Made by a program: the position numbers and the translations under genes. The notes under the pieces are model-generated. The model had not been told where the DNA came from, did no database searches, and saw only the letters and a list, made by a program, of their open reading frames with translations. From the NCBI RefSeq assembly GCF_027889715.1, contig NZ_JAPJZH010000001.1, forward strand, positions 248,001-312,000: DNA of 64,000 nucleotides, read 5' to 3'. Positions 28,783 through 36,993 of this stretch are shown here, piece after piece. The stretch is from Allohoeflea poritis (GTDB lineage: Bacteria; Pseudomonadota; Alphaproteobacteria; Rhizobiales; Rhizobiaceae). The first letter of the stretch is position 1, and every line of letters starts with the position of its first letter.

Positions 28783-29662
28783 GCAAATCAACCTTTTGAA
28801 ATCCAGTTAAAAGCCACGTTTCGCGGCGTCCGTGTCTCTCCAACCTTAAGTTGGCTTGGTAATCACCAAAGTCGAGTACAGCATTGCGTCTGCCCCTACC
28901 CGATCTCTCAAAACTCAGCTTACCCTTAGATAGTATTTGTGGGAGCAATTTGCCTACAAACGCTGTTCCATCAAGACCTTCAGCTGTTCGCTTGTCTTTT
29001 ATGTGACTCAGGCCCCAACCACCCTGAAATCGCTTCTTTGGGTCTCCCGGCACTCCCAGATCAATTGTAATTTCTCCAAGATCCTCTCGAAACAGTCTGC
29101 CTCTAGAAGAGATTCCGGTTTCAAGGACGGAGGCAATTTCTTCCGAAAACTCCTTTGGCGACGATGTTGATCTTCTATGGAACGGTATACGCCGCCCGCC
29201 ACCGCCAGACCTCAGGACAGAAGGATCCAAAGCGCGCCGGGCGCCCTGTGTTGCCGTGAGCCCTGTTCCAGTCCCGACGGCCATCCCGCCCAGACCAATC
29301 GCGCGATCCAGAAAACTCCGCTCATTTGCAGTTCGGTTGCCGACAATCTTTCCGTGTCTGTATACGTTGCCGGCGTCGTCTTCCGCAATGCCCGGTTCAT
29401 CGAGCATGGGCAGGTTGTAGCGGCCCCTTGCGACATCACCGGGTAGCGTTATGGCATCCTTGGCTCCGGCCCATATGTCCGACAATAGGCGGGGTACGGC
29501 CAAGGACACCTCGCCAAGGCTGTCTTTTCGAATTGGCAGCACGTAACCCGTGTATCCGGTGGAAGACCGCACATAACGACGCAGCGCCGCGACGGCCTTC
29601 TCATGGTCAGCCGCGTCGACTTCGAAGCGTCCGCCCGGCGTTTCGATTTCGAATGTGGGCAC
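28775..29662 (-). CDS. Internal virion-type protein with C-terminal PBECR nuclease-like domain
   Basis: A 295-residue protein in two parts. The N-terminus (PTFEIETPGGRFEVDAADHE) is a short domain seen on phage structural or ejected proteins. The C-terminal ~110 residues (GGWGLSHIKDKRTAEG ... ILSKGKLSFE ... NAVLDFGDYQANL) resemble phage barnase/EndoU/colicin E5/D-RelE-like nucleases (PBECR) known from phage polyvalent proteins. It is translationally coupled to the upstream internal virion gene (ATG on its stop), which argues for packaging and injection. It lacks the 60-residue tag of the array effectors. Confidence 0.6.
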   Translation of the reverse strand: MPTFEIETPGGRFEVDAADHEKAVAALRRYVRSSTGYTGYVLPIRKDSLGEVSLAVPRLLSDIWAGAKDAITLPGDVARGRYNLPMLDEPGIAEDDAGNVYRHGKIVGNRTANERSFLDRAIGLGGMAVGTGTGLTATQGARRALDPSVLRSGGGGRRIPFHRRSTSSPKEFSEEIASVLETGISSRGRLFREDLGEITIDLGVPGDPKKRFQGGWGLSHIKDKRTAEGLDGTAFVGKLLPQILSKGKLSFERSGRGRRNAVLDFGDYQANLRLERHGRRETWLLTGFQKVDLPR

Positions 29663-31047
29663 TAGTCTTTTCTCCGGATGCGCATGCCGTTTTCGATGTC
29701 TTTCCAGCCGTCGTCTGCAGCGCCTGCATTTCGGTACGGTTCATCGGCACTTGAACCCGCGGCAAGCGATCCGTTTAGGCGGTCGTCCAGTGCAGCCAGC
29801 AAGGTCAGACGTTCGGCAAGCGACAGGGCGGCAAATCTCGGATCGGGCTCGGTGATCGCCACACTCTCCTGCAATCCAAAAGCCGCGCGCGCTGCCCTGG
29901 CCATTTGAGCCAATTCGTCCGAAGGGACTTTGCGCACGCGGCGAAACTCCAGCACTTGCCGGTCGTAAGTCTGAAGCGCGGGTGCGCCGCCCCCGTCGGC
30001 GGTCAGGACAAGCGAACGGTCCCCATCGGCGGGCCGGTCGAACAGGCCGATACCGCCTTCCGGCAGCAATACGAGGTCGCCGCGTCGGGGCTTGGTGGTG
30101 GCCGTTGCCCAATCGCCCAACCGATAGGCAAGGTCCCGATCAAGGTAAGCCGCCGTCGCCAGCGTCATGTCGCCTGCCTGCGTTGCCGTATCGGGCTGTC
30201 CGAAAGCCTTGAGCATGAACCGTTCGATCACGCGCGCAGCTTCATCGCCGCCGGTCAGTAACCGCGCGATAGCGCGCGGCCTGGTAAGCGGGCTCGGACC
30301 GCCCTCCCCGCCGGTGTCGGTTCCGTTGTCGTCGGCAACGAACCTAGTTCCGAGCATGCCGTCCATGAGCCGTTCCGGATCCTGCCCGGCAATGCGCGAA
30401 GCGGCGGTCCAGGCAAGCTCCTTGTCGAACTGCTTCGCCAGATTCCGGACGTGATCCGTCGGCAGCACGGAAAGGCCGAGCAGTTCGCCAAGCTCTTCCC
30501 GAGCGTTGACGAAGCTCTCCATGGAGAGGTCGACATCGTCCAGGATACCCGCCGCCAGGCGAACGGTCTCGGCCTCGTAGAAGCCGATCGACTGGTTGCG
30601 CTCGGTTTCCGCGGCCCGCTGCAAAACCGGTTCGGCGCGGGCAAGAATCATGTCCCTGACCGCCGGTTGTTCCTCCGGCGGAAAAGCAGCCACGGCCTTG
30701 GCGAGTTCCGGCTCCACGACCTCCTTGTTGTAGGTCTCGTAGAAGCCCGCACCATCTGCGTCGATGGTCTCACGGCGCGCGATGAGGCCCCTCTTCAGTG
30801 CAGTTTGCGCATCCAGTACGGTGCGGACCATGCTGAACGACTCGCGGGCGTGCCGGCGTTGTTCCCGCCGATTTTGCGGTGTGTTGCTGTTACGGTCTTT
30901 TTCCGTCTCCCGCCGAGGCAGCGAAGCGATGGTTCGTCCCAGCCCCTGAAGGGCCTTTCCGACATGGTCGTTGGCCTGCACGCGCGGCATCCCGCCACGA
31001 TCCGTGTCGAGCGTCCGCTGTGCCGTATAAATCGGTATGCGTGGCAT
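29662..31047 (-). CDS. Putative internal virion (ejection) protein
   Basis: A 461-residue, mostly helical protein, rich in Ala, Arg and Glu with no membrane segment. It starts PRIPIYTAQRTLDTDRGGMP, a start often seen on BPP-1-like podoviral internal proteins. Between a T7 gp14-like small protein and the nuclease-domain protein, it fits the block of proteins stored in the head and ejected to extend the short tail. Family assignment rests on position and composition. Confidence 0.65.
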   Translation of the reverse strand: MPRIPIYTAQRTLDTDRGGMPRVQANDHVGKALQGLGRTIASLPRRETEKDRNSNTPQNRREQRRHARESFSMVRTVLDAQTALKRGLIARRETIDADGAGFYETYNKEVVEPELAKAVAAFPPEEQPAVRDMILARAEPVLQRAAETERNQSIGFYEAETVRLAAGILDDVDLSMESFVNAREELGELLGLSVLPTDHVRNLAKQFDKELAWTAASRIAGQDPERLMDGMLGTRFVADDNGTDTGGEGGPSPLTRPRAIARLLTGGDEAARVIERFMLKAFGQPDTATQAGDMTLATAAYLDRDLAYRLGDWATATTKPRRGDLVLLPEGGIGLFDRPADGDRSLVLTADGGGAPALQTYDRQVLEFRRVRKVPSDELAQMARAARAAFGLQESVAITEPDPRFAALSLAERLTLLAALDDRLNGSLAAGSSADEPYRNAGAADDGWKDIENGMRIRRKD

Positions 31048-31060
31048 ATGTCACCCGTCG

Positions 31061-31483
31061 TTATTTGATCGCTGCTACGCCCTCGATCAGAGGCGCCGCG
31101 AAGCCGAACGGCGCCGCAGCCATAATCGATCGTGCCCTTTCGCGGCTCTGCCGTGCACTGAACAGTTCGTTTGAAGCGCGGACCTCCGCTCCCTGGCGGA
31201 TGGCACCGATATCCAGCGCCGCCTCTGCGGCGCTGTCGTCGATGACATTGCCCGGGCTGCCGGAGAGCTGCACGCCGGACGCCGCGTAGTTCGCCACCTG
31301 CCGGCCCTGGAGCCGTCGCGCCTTGTCGCTCGCCCGCGCGCCCTCGAAGGCGCCGCGCTGGCGCTCCATCGCCGCCTGCCGCTCATGAAACTGTGCCTGC
31401 GAGCGCGCCGCGGCGGCCCGGCTGCGCGCGCTGACCAGGCTGCCGATGCCCGTGATGATACCGCCGATAAGGGGTGTGCACAT
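31061..31483 (-). CDS. Internal virion protein B-like (T7 gp14-type)
   Basis: A 140-residue protein with a glycine-rich hydrophobic N-terminus (MCTPLIGGIITGIGSLVS), a long Ala/Arg/Gln helix, then GVQLSGSPGNVIDDSAAEA. This plan is typical of the gp14-like protein that inserts in the outer membrane during ejection. GGAGAACCCTGAC precedes the chosen ATG. The tail tubular B stop is 1 bp upstream. Confidence 0.75.
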   Translation of the reverse strand: MCTPLIGGIITGIGSLVSARSRAAAARSQAQFHERQAAMERQRGAFEGARASDKARRLQGRQVANYAASGVQLSGSPGNVIDDSAAEAALDIGAIRQGAEVRASNELFSARQSRERARSIMAAAPFGFAAPLIEGVAAIK

Positions 31484-31484
31484 G

Positions 31485-33968
31485 TCAGGGTTCTCCTTCC
31501 ACGGATGCGATGATGCTGCGAATAGTGGCCGGGTACGCCCGGTCGGAGCGGATGACCACGACCCCGCCATTCGACCAGTTGTCCTCGGCCGCGACGGATT
31601 TCACGCCGGTAAACAGTGACCGCTCGCTCTCAAGCTTCTCCGACGTTTCGCGAAACAGATATTCGAACTGCCGCAACGCGGACCCGGCCTTGATGTAGGC
31701 GGTCTCGAGAAGATCCAGCGCCACTGAAACAATACGCGCGCGCCGGCCGATCGCCGTGCCGTCCCGGTTGCCGGTCTGCGCCATGCGCAGCGTCTCGGCG
31801 ACACTCTCGTAACGCAGGCCATAGGTGATCTTGCTTGCCGCGACCCCGCCGGGCAGCGTGAATGCGCCGCCTGAGACAAAGGCGTCGCCGATATCGACAC
31901 CATCGGCAAAGACGCCCACCGTCTCACCTTCAAGATGCGAAGCATCGCTCACCGACGATACCGGGCTGCCATTGGTCACCGTTCTGGCGCTGTCGAGGAA
32001 TAGGCCATCGGGAACGGAGCCGCCGTCAAACGGCATTTCAAGATATTCGACATAGCGCTTCGTCTGCCCGTTGATGGTTCGCCGGACGATCATCCAGAGG
32101 CGGTCGCGGCTCTCGACGGGAACCACGCAGGCGCTCTCCACGACGCCCGGTTGCGAAACGCTGCCGCCGGCAATGCGATGGCGCGAAATGCCGACAACCT
32201 TCTGCGCCCTGTCATAGGTCGTGGCGGTCAGCGTCCCATCGGCAAGCCCGCACCAGATGATGCTGTCCGGCGATTCCTGATAGGCCATGAATGAAATGCC
32301 CGGCTTGAAGGCGTGCGCCGACAGCACGGTCAGCTCCGGCGACAGGTAACCGTTGACGTCGAACGAGTAGGAGAACTCGTGCAGCGCCGCCTTGTGGAAA
32401 CCGCCATAAATGACGGTATTGCCGATCGTGACCGGTGATACCGAAGCCGCGCCGGTCGTCGTCTGCTGGCGCTGCTGGATGTTGGTGGACGAAAACGCCT
32501 CGGCGTTCGAACCCGGTCCGAGCGTGCGCATCGACCCGCTTGTCCCGATCACCAGGTCGCCGCTTTCGCGGATAAAGGAGATGGCGTTGAGCCGGCCGCC
32601 GGTCATGGTGATCGACATGCCGTCGGATGCCTCGGAAGGTGTGCTTTCCCCGAAATTGTTGAAGTTGAGCGATTTCGACAGCCAGATGGTACGCGGCAAC
32701 GTATCGTTGCGTCCGAAGGCCAGCCTTTCCTGATAGAACCCGACCGTGTGCGGCCAGCCGCTTTGATCGGACCAGGCGCCCATGGCCCAGAACGAGATCG
32801 GGTCCGTGTTCGGCAGCGCCTGGCCGTGAAGACGGATCTTCACCACCGTTGCCGACACACGCTCAGTTATCTCGGCCCACCGCCACCGCCCGTCGCTTCC
32901 AAGGAGGCGGATCAGCCGGCCCGTGTCGGATATCTGAAAGCCCGCGCCGCCATTGATGCCCGTCGTCGAGGAGGCCGTGAGATTGAACGGCGTCTGGTCG
33001 CTCGCCTTCTGGTGAAGCGCGAGTTCGGCCATGGTGCATACATTGCCGTCGGAACCGCCGCCGCCGGAGAATTTCAGCCGGTAATATTCGAATGCGGCAT
33101 CGTTCTCCAATTCGTAAAAACGGGTTTCCGATCCGGACCAGCCGGTTTCGCCGTCCCGGCTGTCAAGCGTCACCCAGGTCGCGCCGTCATTCGAGCCCTG
33201 CAACTCCCATTGGGTGATGTAATCGGCATGCTGGGCGGCATCCTTGGGAGCCGTGAGCCAATAGGCGTCGACGACTTTCCGCGCGCTTGATGCGAAGCGG
33301 TACTGAAGCCAGCCCGAAGAAGTTGAATCGAGGTCGATGCTGTCGGCCTTCTCGCGATCGAACATCTTGTAGGCATTGGCGCTTCCGTTGCTCGCGCTGG
33401 CCGTTCCGCTTGGCGCCGTATTGCTCGTCATCTCTGGCGTGGCATGCCCCGTTTCGGCCGGCGTCAGCGTCGTCGCGGTGCTGTTCTCGTCCAGATAAGG
33501 CCCGTCCTCATAGGCGAATGTCGAGAAGGACCAGCTCGTCTCCGCCGTCCGGCGCAGCTCGCGTGGCGCGTAGGAGCCGTGCACCATGTAGAGCACATCG
33601 GCGCTTTGCGTGTGGTCGACGGCGGCGATATCGGCGAGGGCGAATGGCGACGCGATCTCATAGGCACCGCCGCCGCTTTGCACCTGTCCGTCAAGCGCAA
33701 AGAACCGGCAGTATTGGTCGCCATGCTCGATGGCATAGGCCTGGGTCTCGCTGAAGGCGAAGGGAAACAGCCGGCAGGCGTCATTGCTGTCCTTGACCTC
33801 GGCGACAAACACCGTTCCGGAGCGCCGCCGCAGGCCGCCCTGCTTGAGAACGTAGAAATTCTCGCACTTCGCAAGCCCCATCCGGTAGTGGTCGATATCG
33901 ACGCGGCCATGCAGCACCGGTGCCAGTTCGCCACGGCTGAAGGTCGCCTGGATCGGATAGACGGTCAT
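31485..33968 (-). CDS. Tail tubular protein B-like (nozzle)
   Basis: An 827-residue protein of the short-tail nozzle family. It has the typical start YPIQATFSRGELAPVLHGRVD and CENFYVLKQGGLRRRSGTVF, a carbohydrate-binding-like middle, and the later LVIGTSGSMRTLGPG motif. It closes the podoviral tail below tail tubular A. It overlaps tail tubular A by 4 bp. Length suits the alphaproteobacterial podovirus version. Confidence 0.88.
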   Translation of the reverse strand: MTVYPIQATFSRGELAPVLHGRVDIDHYRMGLAKCENFYVLKQGGLRRRSGTVFVAEVKDSNDACRLFPFAFSETQAYAIEHGDQYCRFFALDGQVQSGGGAYEIASPFALADIAAVDHTQSADVLYMVHGSYAPRELRRTAETSWSFSTFAYEDGPYLDENSTATTLTPAETGHATPEMTSNTAPSGTASASNGSANAYKMFDREKADSIDLDSTSSGWLQYRFASSARKVVDAYWLTAPKDAAQHADYITQWELQGSNDGATWVTLDSRDGETGWSGSETRFYELENDAAFEYYRLKFSGGGGSDGNVCTMAELALHQKASDQTPFNLTASSTTGINGGAGFQISDTGRLIRLLGSDGRWRWAEITERVSATVVKIRLHGQALPNTDPISFWAMGAWSDQSGWPHTVGFYQERLAFGRNDTLPRTIWLSKSLNFNNFGESTPSEASDGMSITMTGGRLNAISFIRESGDLVIGTSGSMRTLGPGSNAEAFSSTNIQQRQQTTTGAASVSPVTIGNTVIYGGFHKAALHEFSYSFDVNGYLSPELTVLSAHAFKPGISFMAYQESPDSIIWCGLADGTLTATTYDRAQKVVGISRHRIAGGSVSQPGVVESACVVPVESRDRLWMIVRRTINGQTKRYVEYLEMPFDGGSVPDGLFLDSARTVTNGSPVSSVSDASHLEGETVGVFADGVDIGDAFVSGGAFTLPGGVAASKITYGLRYESVAETLRMAQTGNRDGTAIGRRARIVSVALDLLETAYIKAGSALRQFEYLFRETSEKLESERSLFTGVKSVAAEDNWSNGGVVVIRSDRAYPATIRSIIASVEGEP

Positions 33969-34552
33969 CCGCGCACCGCGATCACGTCGTTCGTGTCGGC
34001 GCGTTCGAGCGAGCCCTGCAGCCCGTCAATGCGCCGCGCGCGTTTCAGCTCATTGTCATAGCGGCCCGAAGCAAACTGGGCATAGCTGGCCTTGCCCGTC
34101 ACCGCATGGGCGAGATTGGCGGCAAGGAACGAGGCAAAGGCCGTTACCGCCAGCGGCGACCACAGGCCGAGTTCCGCGACGCGGCGCACATAGCGGATCT
34201 TCAGCGGCGCCGGCGCGTCGGTCAGGATATGGCCGTTCTCGATTTCATGGGCGATATTCGCGCCGTCGAACAGGCCGCCCTCCTTCAACGGCAGCAGCCG
34301 CAGGCAATCGCCCGGCAGCAGGTACTTGTAGTCCCAGCCGAAAAACGGCGTGTCGGCGCTGGCTGCAAGGCTTGCCCGGCTCACCGCGAAGTTCCACGGA
34401 TGGGCGGCAAGGAATGCGTCGCGCAGCGCGTCGAAATTGCGCTTGAAGCGGCGGGCATTCGGCTCGTCATCCTCGATCGAGGAAATCGGCCCCTCATGCA
34501 GAATGTCCAGCGCCATGTTGCAGACGCCGGTTTCGGTCATCGCTGAAGTCAT
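33965..34552 (-). CDS. Tail tubular protein A-like (gatekeeper)
   Basis: A 195-residue protein with VCNMALDILHEGPISS, RNFDALRDAFLAAHPWNFA and YLLPGDCLRLLPL, typical of the T7 gp11-like adaptor joining portal and nozzle. AAGGAACTTCC precedes the first ATG; a second ATG four codons later is possible. Confidence 0.87.
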   Translation of the reverse strand: MTSAMTETGVCNMALDILHEGPISSIEDDEPNARRFKRNFDALRDAFLAAHPWNFAVSRASLAASADTPFFGWDYKYLLPGDCLRLLPLKEGGLFDGANIAHEIENGHILTDAPAPLKIRYVRRVAELGLWSPLAVTAFASFLAANLAHAVTGKASYAQFASGRYDNELKRARRIDGLQGSLERADTNDVIAVRG

Positions 34553-34561
34553 GGAAGTTCC

Positions 34562-34828
34562 TTACAGAAGCGCCAGCAGGTTGGAGGCGGCAATGGTCGT
34601 ATTGACAGAGAGCACCCGCGTTGCGGCAACGGGAAGCGTAGTGCCGGCGGCAAGGCCCTTGAATGTGGCGGTGCCGCCATCGGCAAGCACCACCGACACA
34701 TCGCCCGCCGCGCCCGCATAGACGGCGCGGCTGGTGAAATCGAAATCGGCGTCCAGCGTCACGGCGTGGGCCGATCGGAACGGTGAGCGAACGTCGCCGC
34801 TCTTGCTCTTGAACGGGTCGATGGTCAT
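34562..34828 (-). CDS. Small spike-base-like protein
   Basis: An 88-residue beta-rich protein: DPFKSKSGD, AVTLDADFDFTSRAVYAGAAG, GGTATFKGLAAGTTLPVAATRVL. This pattern resembles the spike-base protein family described from Rhodobacter gene transfer agent and related alphaproteobacterial phages (RCAP_Rcc01079-type). It starts inside the end of the next upstream gene (4 bp overlap). A head-fibre or spike role is inferred from the family only. Confidence 0.65.
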   Translation of the reverse strand: MTIDPFKSKSGDVRSPFRSAHAVTLDADFDFTSRAVYAGAAGDVSVVLADGGTATFKGLAAGTTLPVAATRVLSVNTTIAASNLLALL

Positions 34829-35052
34829 TTGCTGCCCCCTGCCCTTGTCTTGCGCTTGGCCGCGCGCGTCGCAGCCGCGTGGTTCCTGCGGCCGATTTCG
34901 GCGACCTCATCATTGAGCTTGCTGCGGGCCTCGGCCTTGCCGTCATCGGCGGGAACGAGATGGGCAATGCCCTTCGGTCCGTCCGCCAGCCGCTTCAGGT
35001 GATTGCGGCGCACGACGTCGTTGCCATCGAGGATGGCTTTCCTGCTTGTCAT
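34825..35052 (-). CDS. Small basic protein after the capsid gene
   Basis: A 75-residue, highly charged protein ending KRKTRAGGSK. No family recognised. It lies between capsid and spike-base-like genes and has GGAGACAGGAT before its ATG. Small head-completion or decoration proteins are common here; no motif supports a firmer call. Confidence 0.6.
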   Translation of the reverse strand: MTSRKAILDGNDVVRRNHLKRLADGPKGIAHLVPADDGKAEARSKLNDEVAEIGRRNHAAATRAAKRKTRAGGSK

Positions 35053-35102
35053 ATCCTGTCTCCGGAGTTGACGGGGGCCAAAGCCCCCGTCTGGTTGGCG
35101 GT

Positions 35103-36128
35103 TTAGCCGGCATTCACATCAAGCTGCGCGAGCTTGATGTTCTTGCGGTCATAGACCCGGTCCCAGTTGGCGGCGTTGGCGAGTTCGGCCTCCGTCGGCG
35201 AGATGCCGGCGCAGGACGCATCCGTCCATTTGACGCCGCGCGGGTGCAGCACACAGTGACGGCCGGTGACCATGTTGGTCTGCCCGCCGCCATTGCCCTT
35301 CAGCGGCGAGCGGTCATATTCGAGCGCCTGATCGGCATCGAGTGCCGCCGAGGCGTAGCCAAAGGCGCCGCGGCCGAAGAGGAAACAGGTGTATTTGCTG
35401 GCATTGGTGCCGGCCGTGACCGGCATCTGGTCGTCGACGATGACCAGCCGTCCCTTGTAGTACGGGATCTCCTTTTCCAGCTTCGAATCCTGCACATAGT
35501 CGATGTCGTCATTGTCCTGGACGGACAGGAACACCGACGAGTGCATGGCGATCGCCACAACGTCGCCGAGCCGGTCGCCCATCGTCTGGCAGGCCCGGTC
35601 GAAGGCCGAGCGCGAGAACTTGTTGGCGGCCGTGGGCGATGCGATGTCCTGGTAGACCGAATAGATCATGTCCGAGCTGTCATTGGCCGCATTGTCGGCG
35701 AAGACGCCGCGGCAGGCGGCGATCAGCATGGTCTGTTCGGCGCCCATCCAGTCCTCGGACAGGTGCTTGAGAACATGGCCCTCCGGGTCCTTGCGGTTGC
35801 CCGTTGCCATGACGCCGGCAATGTCCATGTGCGAATAGGCCTTGGCCCAATAATGCTTGACCGCCTGGTCCTTGCTCGCCGTGATCTTGCGCGGCGTGAT
35901 CTCCACCGTGTCGTCGTCGGAGACTATGTCCGGCGCGCTGCGGGAAAGATAATCCCAGTACGGCATGTTGATCAGCCGCCCGCCGGCATTGAGCTGCGAT
36001 TGCACCTCCTTGGGCGGGCTTTCGAGGATGCCGGAGCGTACGAAGATGTTCCGTTCCGGGAACTCCTCCTCCATATAGGCGAGGTAAACCTCCGGCGTGA
36101 TGATGTCGGTTTGTTTGGTCGTTGCCAT
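35103..36128 (-). CDS. Major capsid protein (BPP-1/T7-like podovirus type)
   Basis: A 341-residue protein with EVYLAYMEEEFPERNIFVRSG, SGILESPPKEVQ, and GVMATGNRKDPEG. It also has a C-terminal RGAFGYASAALDADQALEYD and HPRGVKWTDAS, like the capsid proteins of podoviruses whose head genes resemble Bordetella phage BPP-1. It follows the scaffold remnant. No deletion or stop seen; the HK97-type fold is expected but cannot be shown from the sequence. Confidence 0.85.
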   Translation of the reverse strand: MATTKQTDIITPEVYLAYMEEEFPERNIFVRSGILESPPKEVQSQLNAGGRLINMPYWDYLSRSAPDIVSDDDTVEITPRKITASKDQAVKHYWAKAYSHMDIAGVMATGNRKDPEGHVLKHLSEDWMGAEQTMLIAACRGVFADNAANDSSDMIYSVYQDIASPTAANKFSRSAFDRACQTMGDRLGDVVAIAMHSSVFLSVQDNDDIDYVQDSKLEKEIPYYKGRLVIVDDQMPVTAGTNASKYTCFLFGRGAFGYASAALDADQALEYDRSPLKGNGGGQTNMVTGRHCVLHPRGVKWTDASCAGISPTEAELANAANWDRVYDRKNIKLAQLDVNAG

Positions 36129-36170
36129 TGAAGTTCTTCCTTGATGGCTGCGCGCCTGACCGGTTCAGCG

Positions 36171-36654
36171 TCAAAGCTTGTAGGTCCGCGGGTCCTTGCC
36201 CGCGGCCCGGATCAGGTTGCGCGCGTGTTGCGGGTCATCGCGAATGATGGCGTTCTGCTCGCCCCAGTTCTTGCTGTCCTCGGCAAAGGGGTTCCTGCCG
36301 CCGCCCTGCCCGGTCACCATGTGGTCTTCGGAAAAGAGATCCCGACCGGCTTTCGCCAACGCGAGGACAACGCCCGGCATCATGATCTGGTCATGATTGT
36401 CTATGATTCCGGAGCTGTAGAGTTCATCCATCAGACCTTCGCCACCCAGCGCATTCACCGCTTTGTGGAAATATTCCTGATTGGCCTTGAACTCTTCGCT
36501 GTTCGGGTTGCCCCATTCGGATACAAGTGCCTGCGTCGTTGCACGCGCCTGATCCTGATGGTCCGATATTGCCTGCTGCCGCTGGCCCTTCAGCGGCCTC
36601 GCCGTTTCCAGCATCCAGGCTGCCCGCCGGAGCGGACCCTTCAGACATCGTCAT
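36171..36654 (-). pseudogene. Scaffold protein remnant, truncated and probably frameshifted
   Basis: The last ~110 residues (SEWGNPNSEEFKANQEYF, LMDELYSSGIIDNHDQIM, EDSKNWGEQNAIIRDD) look like the C-terminal part of podoviral scaffold proteins. The good ribosome site (AAGGAACATACCC) and ATG at 36654 open a different frame, an Ala/Gly/Pro/Glu-rich stretch of ~45 codons. The two frames must be joined by a shift near 36560-36600. The expected ~100 additional N-terminal residues are absent: the cassette array starts at once. Either a decayed gene or a programmed frameshift. Confidence 0.6.
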
Positions 36655-36812
36655 GGGTATGTTCCTTGTGTTGTGCGCTTAGAAGCCGCACGGCTGAGGC
36701 CGCGCGGAAAACAGCAGCAGCACCGCGCGGTTCAGCGCGGTGCATGGCGGTACTGTTTTGTTTGAGTGAATGCGCCTTGTCGCCGACCGGTGAAAGCTCT
36801 CGGCGCGGGCGC
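36655..36812. other. Junction between scaffold remnant and cassette array
   Basis: No gene seen. This is the right-hand end of the array insertion; the conserved intergenic repeat begins at about 36813. It has GC-rich inverted segments (GCGCGGTTCAGCGCGG). Confidence 0.4.
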
Positions 36813-36993
36813 AGTAAAGCGATGTTACGTTTGTTGTCTGCGTTTATAGGGAATTGGCGGTCAAACCGCGATCCCAATAGATGGCTGCGGAAGCCTTTTG
36901 CAGTCCGATCTGCATTACCGGCTTGTATTTGCTGCGTTTATAACTCTCGCAGCCTTCGACTGTTTTACCGAAATCCTTTTGACTGCGTGTCAC
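36813..36993. repeat. Conserved intergenic repeat, copy 1
   Basis: Contains GATGTTACGTTTGTTGTCTG, then GCGTTTATAGGGAATT, GGCGGTCAAACCGCGATCCC and GGCTGCGGAAGCC. It runs to the stop of a tagged effector gene. Close copies lie at 38.5, 40.6, 42.4, 44.8 and 47.2 kb. Confidence 0.8.

Larger units (their letters stand above)
27237..28790. ncRNA. Gene-free region of repeated covarying hairpins, candidate large structured RNA
   Basis: About 1.5 kb with no believable gene. It contains four copies of a unit with constant linkers (CGCTCCCA, TGCGTAG, CAYCGGG) and variable stems, two copies of a larger unit bounded by GGGACGG and CCGTCCC, and three copies of a hairpin followed by CCCGGAG. The stem sequences change between copies while pairing is kept, which is the mark of RNA structure. 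The strand cannot be decided; leftward transcription with the operon is expected. No match to a known RNA class recognised. Confidence 0.55.

Noticed and set aside
25041-28790. Diversity-generating retroelement next to the tail fibre
   Set aside because: No reverse transcriptase, Avd gene or template/variable repeat pair with A-specific changes was seen; the repeats differ by compensatory stem changes instead.
27237-28790. Group I intron, HEARO/omega RNA or CRISPR array in the 27-28.8 kb region
   Set aside because: CTAATTxGCGGG recalls a group I core segment, but no matching R/S elements or P7 pairing were found; no IscB/TnpB gene; repeats are not regularly spaced identical units.
27237-28790. 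Integron cassette array (attC sites)
   Set aside because: The imperfect hairpins lack the GTTRRRY / RYYYAAC end motifs and no integrase is present.
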